Position numbers and translations under genes: made by a program. This document shows positions 1 to 5,746 of a stretch of DNA of 8,192 bases, in pieces. The DNA comes from Candidatus Krumholzibacteriia bacterium (GTDB lineage: Bacteria > Krumholzibacteriota > Krumholzibacteriia > LZORAL124-64-63). Below the pieces are notes generated by a model that saw nothing but the letters and a program-made list of their open reading frames with translations, did not search any database and was not told the DNA's origin. Within the stretch, counting starts at the first letter, position 1. Every line of letters begins with the position of its first letter. The stretch covers positions 1 through 8,192 of the forward strand of contig JADGEP010000166.1 of assembly GCA_016744275.1 (NCBI GenBank), read 5' to 3'.

Positions 1-129
1 GGTTGGCGCTGCGCGATTCTTGCGCCATCGGCCTTGCCGCTGAAGGCGATCAGATTGAAGCCGGGCAAGAAGGTTCAGTTTCTCAATGGCACCGTGCCGG
101 TGACGCTTTTGGTATTTGATATTTTTTAG
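1..129 (+). CDS. possible 3' end of a gene entering from the left (unknown)
   Basis: Frame 1 is open from the window edge to a TAG at 127-129, giving 42 residues that end ...KPGKKVQFLNGTVPVTLLVF-DIF. Third positions in this frame are richer in G/C than in the other open frame on this strand (frame 3, ending at TGA 117-119), which favours frame 1. The fragment is too short to identify a family. It could equally be non-coding, so the call rests only on the open frame and its codon bias. Confidence 0.3.
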   Translation, partial: GWRCAILAPSALPLKAIRLKPGKKVQFLNGTVPVTLLVFDIF

Positions 130-240
130 CGGGGCCGAAACAGTCTTCGGTATTTCCGATATTCCGCAGTCGCATGGCAAAGTACAGCTTGCTCAAAAAC
201 AGCACAAAAGTGCACCCAATGATCACGAAAATAGAACATT

Positions 241-269
241 TTTACAGACTCTCGCTGTGGTAGTTTAAA
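241..269 (+). promoter_or_regulatory. sigma70-like promoter candidate for the selenoprotein gene
   Basis: TTTACA at 241-246 (5 of 6 to TTGACA) is followed after exactly 17 bases by TTTAAA at 264-269 (4 of 6 to TATAAT). It lies in a locally AT-rich stretch about 60 bases before the ATG at 330. The spacing is right, but the -10 is weak and the promoter preferences of this phylum are not known to me. Confidence 0.35.
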
Positions 270-319
270 AGTTATTGGTTTTTAATAGTCAAAAAACAAT
301 TGCCATCCACCCAGCGATC

Positions 320-325
320 AGGAGA
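320..325 (+). promoter_or_regulatory. ribosome binding site that fixes the start at 330
   Basis: AGGAGA lies a few bases before the ATG at 330-332, a classic Shine-Dalgarno position. It is the best such site in the region. It directs translation into the signal peptide and then the in-frame TGA, so the true start is at 330 and not downstream of the TGA, where the TTG at 483 has no comparable site. Confidence 0.75.
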
Positions 326-329
326 TTTC

Positions 330-2330
330 ATGAAACGTTTCGCTTCGTTTTCCATGCTGCTTTTCGTCACCCTGACGGCCATGACTGCGGTGGCACAGGT
401 GCCGCAGGCCGTATTGAGCGAGCTGGGCTCGGCCACCTGGTGAGGCTTCTGCCCGCGCGCGCACGCCGGTCTGGCGGTCAATTTGGGAACCTACGACAGC
501 AACGAATTTGATGCGATCGAATACATGGCGGCTTCTGGCGGCCTGAGTATTCCGGAAAATGCCACCCGCACAGGTTACTATGGTGTCAGTGGGATCCCCC
601 ACTTGCGCTTCAACGGCGGCGCTCCTTTGATCGGCGCCGGCACCGACGTGATCGACGGCTCGGTGTACGAGCCCATCATTCTGAATCTGCTCGGCCAGGC
701 AACACCGGTCAAAATGAACATCAGCAGCTTCAGTTTCACCAGCGGCGAAGCGCATGTCACAATCGACCTCGCCCTCGAAGATGATCTCGACAACCCCAGC
801 CAAACCCAGCTGCAGATTGCGATCGTCGAAGACCACCTCACTTATGGTGGGTCCGACTACCACAACATCACCCGCGACCTGTTGCCCAGCCAGGTTCTGC
901 CCATCTCGTTGGCGGGGCAGGCCCAACAAGTCACCCTGAATTTTACGCCGGATCCCACCTGGAACGTGGCCAACCTGCGGCTGATCGCTTTTGTCCAGGA
1001 CGACGCCACCAAGGAAGTCATTCAGAGTTGCAACAGCCTGCCGACTCCTGACCATTCGCTGCGGTTTTACGCCCAGGGAGATCGGGCCATCGTGGGCACA
1101 GGCCCCGTGACCTTTGGCGGCTCCGGCGTCTTTAATGCCGGCTCTCTGGCTGACACTTACGACATCACCTTGGACAGTTCTGACCTGCCGGCCGGATGGA
1201 GTGCCGACTTTTCTTACGATGGCTCCAGCCACACATCGGTATCGGTGGTCTTGTCCCCGGATGAGCGGGCCCTGTTCCAAGTCACGATCAACGCCGCCAG
1301 CACCGGCGATGGCGAAGTTCTGGTGACGCTGCATTCTCAGAGCGGGCTTATTCCTGACCGCACGATCTCCTACAAGGTCATCACGTCAGATGTTCAGGTA
1401 TTGTTGGTCGATGACGATGGCACGGAGAAATTCGACTCCATGTATTTCGCACCTGCCATTGCGGCATCCGGCAAGACTGTTGCCACGTGGGACCGCACCG
1501 CTGGCCCTCCGCCCGTAGCGGTGCTGGACGCCTTCGACATCGTTGTCTGGGCCTGCGGCTGGACATTCCCTTCGGTCGATGCCGACGATCGCGCCGCCTT
1601 GGCGGCCTACCTCGATGGTGGCGGCAATCTGTTCATCTCCGGCCAGGATATCGGCTGGGAGATGTCTGATACTGGCGGCACGGCGCTCACCTGGTATGGC
1701 GACTACCTGCACGCGAATTACATTGCCGATGATACGAATATGCTGAATTTGCAGGGTGTGCCCGGTGACCCGATCACCGACGGCCTGAGTCTGGCAATTT
1801 CCGGTGGCGATGGCGCCGACAATCAGCAATACCCCAGTGACATTGATCCCCGCGATGCCTTCGCTTCAACAATCCTGACCTACGACGCCAACCGCAACGG
1901 CGGCATCAAGGTTGATACGGGCACCTACAAAGTTGTCTATCTGGCATTCGGTTTTGAGGCGATCAGCAACGCGACTGACCGCACGGCCCTCATGCAGGGA
2001 GTCATCGACTGGATGTCCCCTGTTGGCGCCGCCGTGGGCGATGATCTGCCGCACGCTGTGGTCGGGCTGGAAAACATTCCCAATCCGTTTAATCCCATGA
2101 CCAGTATTCGGTTCAGCCTTGAGGCCGAAACCCAGGTCAGCCTTGAAGTCTACGACGTCAAGGGGCGGCTGCTGCGCACCCTGGCCAATGGGCCGCGGCA
2201 ACCGGGTGACCATCAGGTCAACTGGGATGGTCGTGATGATGCCGGGCGGGTATTGCCTTCGGGAACGTATTTCTGCCGCATTGAAAGCGGAGAAGACGTG
2301 GAATCACTGAAGATGATGCTGGTTCGGTAA
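330..2330 (+). CDS. Omp28/thioredoxin-like exported protein, probable selenoprotein (Sec38, UGFC), with GATase1-like and FlgD-like sorting domains
   Basis: The product is 666 residues if the TGA at 441-443 is read as selenocysteine. Residues 1-22 (M-K-R, a hydrophobic core, A-V-A then Q) look like a Sec signal peptide. A thioredoxin-like domain follows, with T-W-U38-G-F-C41-P in place of the usual W-C-x-x-C-P and a probable cis-proline at 90 (G-I-P90). This matches Omp28-like exported proteins. Residues about 118-240 are the beta-rich continuation, and about 243-352 an Ig-like domain. About 355-570 form a class I glutamine-amidotransferase-like fold (VLLVDDDG, FDIVVWACGW, YLDGGGNLFISGQDIGW) of unknown activity. 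About 580-666 are a FlgD-like Ig sorting domain (NPFNP, GRLLRTL, WDGRDDAGR, SGTYFCR). The frame and codon bias continue unbroken across the TGA, and both redox flanks are intact, unlike a decayed gene. The likely role is thiol/selenol redox chemistry in the envelope or outside the cell; the substrate is unknown. Alternatives are a Cys-to-stop mutation or a sequencing error. Confidence 0.8.
441..443 (+). other. in-frame TGA, probable selenocysteine codon (Sec38)
   Basis: Seen directly: the frame from ATG 330 meets TGA at 441 and continues without another stop to TAA 2328-2330. The flanking residues are A-T-W before and G-F-C-P-R after, so the TGA stands exactly where thioredoxin-like and Omp28-like proteins carry the first, nucleophilic cysteine of CxxC. 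Sec at this position (UxxC) is the usual place in known redox selenoproteins. Reading TGA as Trp or Gly would give a motif with no nucleophile. Confidence 0.75.
444..491 (+). promoter_or_regulatory. bacterial-type SECIS hairpin candidate
   Basis: Directly after the TGA an imperfect hairpin can be drawn. Its apical stem is CGCC (464-467) with GGCG (473-476), closing the loop GGUCU (468-472). The lower helix uses GG 444-445 with CC 490-491, UUC 447-449 with GAA 487-489, and CC 452-453 with GG 485-486, leaving a large internal loop. The first loop base is a G, and 24 bases lie between the TGA and the loop. This fits the published bacterial SECIS pattern as I recall it (loop about 16-37 bases from the UGA, with G among the first two loop bases). 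The string GGUCUG is also present at the SECIS apex of E. coli fdhF. I could not compute folding energy. Confidence 0.65.
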
Positions 2331-2345
2331 GAAGGGTTGTTGGCG

Positions 2346-2378
2346 CCCACCGGTTGCGGTTGAACCGTGACCGGTGGG
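2346..2378 (+). terminator. long hairpin after the selenoprotein gene, possible terminator
   Basis: CCCACCGGT (2346-2354) pairs with ACCGGTGGG (2370-2378). Inside it CGGT (2357-2360) pairs with ACCG (2364-2367) around a TGA triloop, and the two intervening TG/TG positions can form G-U wobbles. The result is a continuous stem of about 15 pairs beginning 15 bases after the TAA. No run of T follows (next is GGTTGGCAATTC), so it is not a textbook intrinsic terminator. It may instead be a 3' stabilising or Rho-assisted structure. Confidence 0.5.
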
Positions 2379-2786
2379 GGTTGGCAATTCTCTAAAACTT
2401 CGGTTGTGCCTCGGAGATTGTGTCTGGTGCGATGATTGCAGACTCCGCGTAGGGTGCAAGTTAGCATGCGGGCTGGCCCGGTCCTGGTCGTGTGGTGCGA
2501 ACCCGTTCCGGGGTATTGGCTTAGCACATCAATGGCGCATACCAAGCGAGAGCAGAATCAACGGATTCCCAAGGGTACCAGTTTCTGAGGTGTATCCATG
2601 ACGCTCCAAATACGGGCAGCATGTGCGCCAGGAGCGACATCCTGACATGGCTCGTGGGACCCAATCAAATATGGCGCACTCAGAAAAAGGTGCTGTTCAC
2701 ATCCGTCTTTCCTTCGGATCTTTCATAACTTCAATACAACCCATAATCTACGGATCTTTCAATAAACACAATCTTCGAGGCACAAC
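2379..2786. other. intergenic region between convergent genes, no gene seen
   Basis: About 400 bases between the hairpin and the end of the minus-strand gene. Short open frames exist on both strands, but none has a ribosome binding site, a recognisable motif or the codon bias of the neighbours. I see no tRNA arms or rRNA signature. The only structure noted is a small hairpin (CCCG-TTC-CGGG within the GC-rich part near 2500) and the direct repeat listed separately. It could be a decayed gene or an unrecognised small RNA. Confidence 0.5.
2715..2761. repeat. 11-bp direct repeat CGGATCTTTCA, two copies
   Basis: CGGATCTTTCA occurs at 2715-2725 and again at 2751-2761, exactly 36 bases apart. The first copy is preceded by ATCCG (2701-2705), which with CGGAT (2715-2719) forms a 5-bp inverted repeat with a 9-base loop. 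The pair lies just downstream of the stop codon of the minus-strand gene. It may be part of its 3' end structure; no function is known. Confidence 0.4.
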
Positions 2787-4193
2787 CTAAAGCTTCAATT
2801 CCCCGATGCGCGCTTGCACCGACGGTGGCACCAGGTTCTTCCAGCCAGGATCGCCCGCCGCAATCTGAGCCCCCAGAGCATCCGGCACAAAGGGCACCAA
2901 GGTGCCCGAGTCCGCTTCCAGCCCCATAATGCGTCGATTGACGACCAGATGACGGAACAAGTGCGCGTAGGCTTCGGGCAACTCAAAATTGTCCACCGTG
3001 CGCACCGTGCCCGTTGCGCTCAGGTTGGGGTAGGCCAGCAGTTTTGAATCGCTGGCAAACAACCGGGCCATCGCCTGCAGCATGCCGCCGTCCAGCCCTT
3101 CGTAATAGGCGTCGTCGAAGATGACGTCCAGATCGGCCACGCTCAATACAAAACCAATGCGCCGCAGGGCGTGGCGGTGGAAGTGCTCTGCCAGGCGAAA
3201 GAAGCGCAGGTGGCTGGTGACCATGGCGTGCAGCCCCAGTTCGTTGATCATTTCGACGCGGGCCTGCAGGTCAGACATTTCGTCCACACCCTCGTACAGA
3301 TGCCGCGCAATGTTCATTTCGCACAGCACGGCGATCTCGTCTGGGGAAATGTCCAACTCGGCAGCCAGGGCGGCCTTGCCCCGCGTGATCATATCGGCGT
3401 GCACATTGGTGAAGGGCCGGAATGATCCGCGCAGAAGCAGCGGCACTTTTTTGTAAAGCAGATCGGCAGGCAAGGCCACGCGACCATCGGGGCCGAAGAT
3501 CACCACCGGGCCTAGGCTTGACGAGACCACACGCAGCCCAATGGCGCGGCGGTCCACTGCTTCAAAGGCGGGGCCGTCCAGCTCAACAGCGTCGATCTCA
3601 ACCCGGCCCCAGGCCAGATTTTCGATCAGCGATTCCATCATTCGCTCGGTGTTGTCGTGGTAGCGGAAAGCGGCGTCGATCAGGTTCACACCCAGAACAC
3701 CCAGGGCCTCCTGCTGGTCCTGATTGGTGGGATCAAACATGCCGACGTGGATCACCACACGGCTGGGCGCGGCGCCCGGCGCGTGCTGAAATTGCATTCC
3801 CAGCCAGCCGTGGTCCTCACTCTCGGCACCAAAGCGCCGGGCGGCGACCGTGTCGGCAAAAACAAAGTAGCGCGACTCGGGCGGACGATTGTCCGCAACC
3901 CGCTCAATGATCAGGCCAAATTCGTGGTCGAGCATGCGCAGCAGACGGCCGCGGGTGACATAGCGGCCGGTGGCATCGCTGCCGTAGATCGCGTCACTGA
4001 AGCGCATGTCGTAGGCCGAGGTGGTCTTGGCAATGGTGCCTGATGCGCCCCCGGCTTGAAAAAAGTGCCGCGCCACTTCCTGGCCGGCGCCAATTTCGGC
4101 CAACGAACCGTAGACCAGCGGGTCGAGGTTGAACTCGAGTGCCTTCTGGCCCGTCGTCGCTCGGGGCTCGCGGGCATTCAAGGGTCCGTTCAT
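2787..4193 (-). CDS. conserved protein of unknown function
   Basis: The product is 468 residues from ATG 4193 to TAG 2787. The frame is open further upstream (to 4370), but that extension is Pro- and Val-rich, crosses the divergent promoter region and looks untranslated. The start at 4193 is preceded by a weak GGTGA; ATG at 4200-4202 is an alternative. The N-terminus (L-D-P-L-V-Y-G-S-L-A-E-I-G-A-G-Q-E-V-A-R, then G-G-A-S-G-T-I-A-K-T-T-S-A-Y-D-M and S-D-A-I-Y-G) is of a kind I remember from a conserved uncharacterised family. Some members carry unreliable automatic names such as TonB-dependent receptor or nicotinate-nucleotide adenylyltransferase. I see no beta-barrel or signal peptide. IHVGMFDPTNQDQ only superficially resembles the GGTFDP..xGH motif of adenylyltransferases and lacks its HxGH. 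The protein appears soluble and cytoplasmic. It is transcribed divergently from the SGNH gene and convergently with the selenoprotein gene. Confidence 0.85.
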   Translation of the reverse strand: MNGPLNAREPRATTGQKALEFNLDPLVYGSLAEIGAGQEVARHFFQAGGASGTIAKTTSAYDMRFSDAIYGSDATGRYVTRGRLLRMLDHEFGLIIERVADNRPPESRYFVFADTVAARRFGAESEDHGWLGMQFQHAPGAAPSRVVIHVGMFDPTNQDQQEALGVLGVNLIDAAFRYHDNTERMMESLIENLAWGRVEIDAVELDGPAFEAVDRRAIGLRVVSSSLGPVVIFGPDGRVALPADLLYKKVPLLLRGSFRPFTNVHADMITRGKAALAAELDISPDEIAVLCEMNIARHLYEGVDEMSDLQARVEMINELGLHAMVTSHLRFFRLAEHFHRHALRRIGFVLSVADLDVIFDDAYYEGLDGGMLQAMARLFASDSKLLAYPNLSATGTVRTVDNFELPEAYAHLFRHLVVNRRIMGLEADSGTLVPFVPDALGAQIAAGDPGWKNLVPPSVQARIGELKL

Positions 4194-4225
4194 GGTCACC
4201 ATCCGGTTGGAGTGAGGCTGAATCT

Positions 4226-4260
4226 CGTTGTTGCGAACCGGAACCAAATATACAACAACG
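4226..4260. promoter_or_regulatory. inverted repeat around a -10-like element, possible operator
   Basis: CGTTGTTG (4226-4233) and CAACAACG (4253-4260) are perfect 8-bp inverted arms separated by 19 bases. Between them, on the minus strand, lies TATATT (4252-4247), 5 of 6 to a -10 element and about 50 bases before the ATG at 4193. No convincing -35 is seen at 16-18 bases. The arrangement suits a repressor site over the promoter of the minus-strand gene, but it could also be chance. Confidence 0.35.
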
Positions 4261-4295
4261 GCCACCGCTCGGCCCATCTCTTTCCAGCGGACTGG

Positions 4296-4324
4296 TTGAG
4301 GGACGACAGCAGGTATGGTAGACT
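4296..4324 (+). promoter_or_regulatory. extended -10 promoter candidate for the SGNH gene
   Basis: TTGAGG (4296-4301, 4 of 6) and TAGACT (4319-4324, 4 of 6) are separated by 17 bases, and a TGG directly before the -10 matches the extended TGn motif. Transcription would start near 4331 and leave a leader of about 90 bases that contains the TTCGAAAATC repeats. Confidence 0.4.
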
Positions 4325-4352
4325 GGGGCAGCAGCGATAGCCTCAGTGCCTC

Positions 4353-4385
4353 AATCGTTTCGAAAATCAATTCGAAAATCGTTTC
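4353..4385. repeat. tandem TTCGAAAATC repeat in the leader of the SGNH gene
   Basis: TTCGAAAATC occurs at 4359-4368 and 4371-4380, a 12-bp period, and AATCGTTTC flanks the pair at 4353-4361 and 4377-4385. Each unit contains the palindrome TTCGAA. It lies between the promoter candidate and the ATG at 4420 and could be a tandem protein-binding site or a leader element. Confidence 0.4.
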
Positions 4386-4419
4386 AGATCAACAACTCCC
4401 AACCCACAGATTGCCAGCC

Positions 4420-5625
4420 ATGAAGCCCCTCATCCAAAAATTTGCGCTCTTGTTGGGCACCCTGGCCTTGGTTTTTGCCATCGGTGAGGTGACTGTCCGG
4501 GCAATGGGCAGCATTGATACGGCGGGCAATTTTGTCTTCAAACAACGCATCATTCGGCCGCACAGCCTGCCTCTGGACGTGGTCGAAAAATCTGTTGCCC
4601 GCCTGAACGACTCCGACAATTCCATCATCATGTACGATCAATATCTGGGCTGGACCCCACGCCCTGAAGCCCGGTCCGAGAACGGACTCTATCAATTCAA
4701 TTCACAAGCAATTCGCTCAAACGTCGCCTCGTATTCGGCACGGCCTGATTCGGGCGTGCTGCGAATTGCCCTCTTCGGCGATTCGTTCACTCATTGCGAT
4801 GATGTGTCCCTCGAAGAATCGTTTGGCTATTACCTGGAAGAGGGCCTGAAGGCCGCAGGCATGCGGGCAGAAGTTCTGAATTTTGGCGTCGGGGGCTACG
4901 GCATCGACCAGGCCATGTTGCGTTTTGTCACGCAGGGCAAAGCCTTTGCGCCCCATCTGGTGGTCATGGGGTTCCAACCGGAAAACCTCAAACGCAATTT
5001 GAATTTGCTGCGACCTCTTTACGACCCCCGCACCCGACTGCCTTTCGCCAAACCCCGATTTGTGGCCGAAGGCGACGGCATCAGCCTGATCAACGTGCCT
5101 GTTTTGCCCCCAAGCCAGGTCGCTGCAACCTTGGCCGACCTGGCGAATTGGGAACTGCTGCCGCACGAATACTATTACGACCCCGACGACTACCGGGGAG
5201 CCTGGTGGCAACGCAGTAAAATGCTGGCAACACTGGTCGACTTGAAACTGAATCGCGAAGACCGCTGGGTGCTCAAACGGGTTCTCTACCGCGACCAGAG
5301 TGAAGCGCAGAAACTGGGCCTGCTCGTGATTCAGGCGTTCGCCCAGGAGGTCACCGCCACCGGGGCAGAATTCAAGATCGTCCATTTGCCCACACCGACC
5401 GAAATGAATGTGTGGCGGCGACTGGGGCGCTGGCCATATCAGAATCTGTTGGACACCCTGGACAAAACCCACGCCGTGGTCCATCCCGAAGTCGAGTTGT
5501 TGAAAGCCGTCGAAGCAGATGGTCTTGATGCCATCTATGCCGGACACTTCACGGCGCGGGGCAATCGCATTATCGCGGACATTCTGCAGCAGAGTGTGGT
5601 TGGCATGGCCCATCCTGCCCCCTGA
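4420..5625 (+). CDS. membrane-anchored SGNH/GDSL hydrolase-like protein
   Basis: The product is 401 residues. ATG 4420 was chosen because it begins M-K-P-L-I-Q-K followed by a hydrophobic stretch (about residues 7-23), a signal anchor or signal peptide. The longer open frame from 4315 adds residues encoded by the tandem repeat. No strong Shine-Dalgarno site is present. The SGNH signature is visible: A-L-F-G-D-S122-F with the nucleophile serine, N154-F-G-V-G-G-Y-G as block II, G-F-Q-P-E-N-L-K-R-N as a block III-like segment, and G-H376-F-T-A-R-G-N as the block V histidine. The acidic residue normally just before that histidine is absent (Y-A-G-H). The catalytic acid may therefore be displaced or lost. 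The family includes esterases, lipases and polysaccharide (de)acetylases; the substrate here is unknown. A role in envelope glycan or lipid modification is inference from the anchor and the motif pattern. The gene ends in TGA 50 bases before a strong terminator. Confidence 0.85.
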   Translation: MKPLIQKFALLLGTLALVFAIGEVTVRAMGSIDTAGNFVFKQRIIRPHSLPLDVVEKSVARLNDSDNSIIMYDQYLGWTPRPEARSENGLYQFNSQAIRSNVASYSARPDSGVLRIALFGDSFTHCDDVSLEESFGYYLEEGLKAAGMRAEVLNFGVGGYGIDQAMLRFVTQGKAFAPHLVVMGFQPENLKRNLNLLRPLYDPRTRLPFAKPRFVAEGDGISLINVPVLPPSQVAATLADLANWELLPHEYYYDPDDYRGAWWQRSKMLATLVDLKLNREDRWVLKRVLYRDQSEAQKLGLLVIQAFAQEVTATGAEFKIVHLPTPTEMNVWRRLGRWPYQNLLDTLDKTHAVVHPEVELLKAVEADGLDAIYAGHFTARGNRIIADILQQSVVGMAHPAP

Positions 5626-5674
5626 AAGTCTTTGGCCTTTGCCATCTGCACGCCGAACCAGAGATGCCTCAATA

Positions 5675-5704
5675 AAAACACCCCGGCCAAAGCCAGGGTG
5701 TTTT
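5675..5704. terminator. bidirectional intrinsic terminator
   Basis: AAAACACCC (5675-5683) is perfectly complementary to GGGTGTTTT (5696-5704), and an inner GGC/GCC pair closes a CAAA loop (5688-5691). The left arm carries the A-run and the right arm the T-run, so it works in both directions. It serves the SGNH gene ending at 5625 (+) and the LVIVD protein gene ending at 5747 (-). Confidence 0.9.
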
Positions 5705-5746
5705 CACTACCAAAAAGGCGCTTATCCAATGATCGGATTTATGCCC

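Noticed and set aside
135..150. CCGAA-ACAGTC-TTCGG hairpin after the left-edge open frame, as a terminator
   Set aside because: The stem has only 5 pairs and no T-run follows; it is too weak to call.
441..443. TGA reassigned to Trp or Gly across the genome
   Set aside because: The SGNH gene ends in TGA (5623-5625) directly before a strong terminator, and no other internal TGA is needed in any gene of the window. Trp or Gly would also destroy the expected redox motif.
318..1334. 338-residue open frame antisense to the selenoprotein gene
   Set aside because: It is a shadow of the G/C-rich third positions of the plus-strand gene, with a Gly/Arg/Val/Asp-rich composition and no motif.
483..2330. 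Gene starting at TTG 483 as an independent protein
   Set aside because: It lacks a ribosome binding site and a signal peptide, begins inside the thioredoxin-like domain, and is in the same frame as the well-supported start at 330.
2374..2601. 75-residue plus-strand open frame in the intergenic region
   Set aside because: It begins inside the hairpin stem with a non-ATG codon, has no ribosome binding site, and is Cys/Arg/Gly-rich with no motif.
4194..4370. N-terminal extension of the unknown gene to 4370
   Set aside because: It would cover the divergent promoter region and the inverted repeat, and the encoded Pro/Val-rich residues do not look like the rest of the protein.
4717..5613. 298-residue antisense open frame over the SGNH gene
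   Set aside because: The plus strand carries clear SGNH blocks, and the antisense product has no recognisable domain or start signal.
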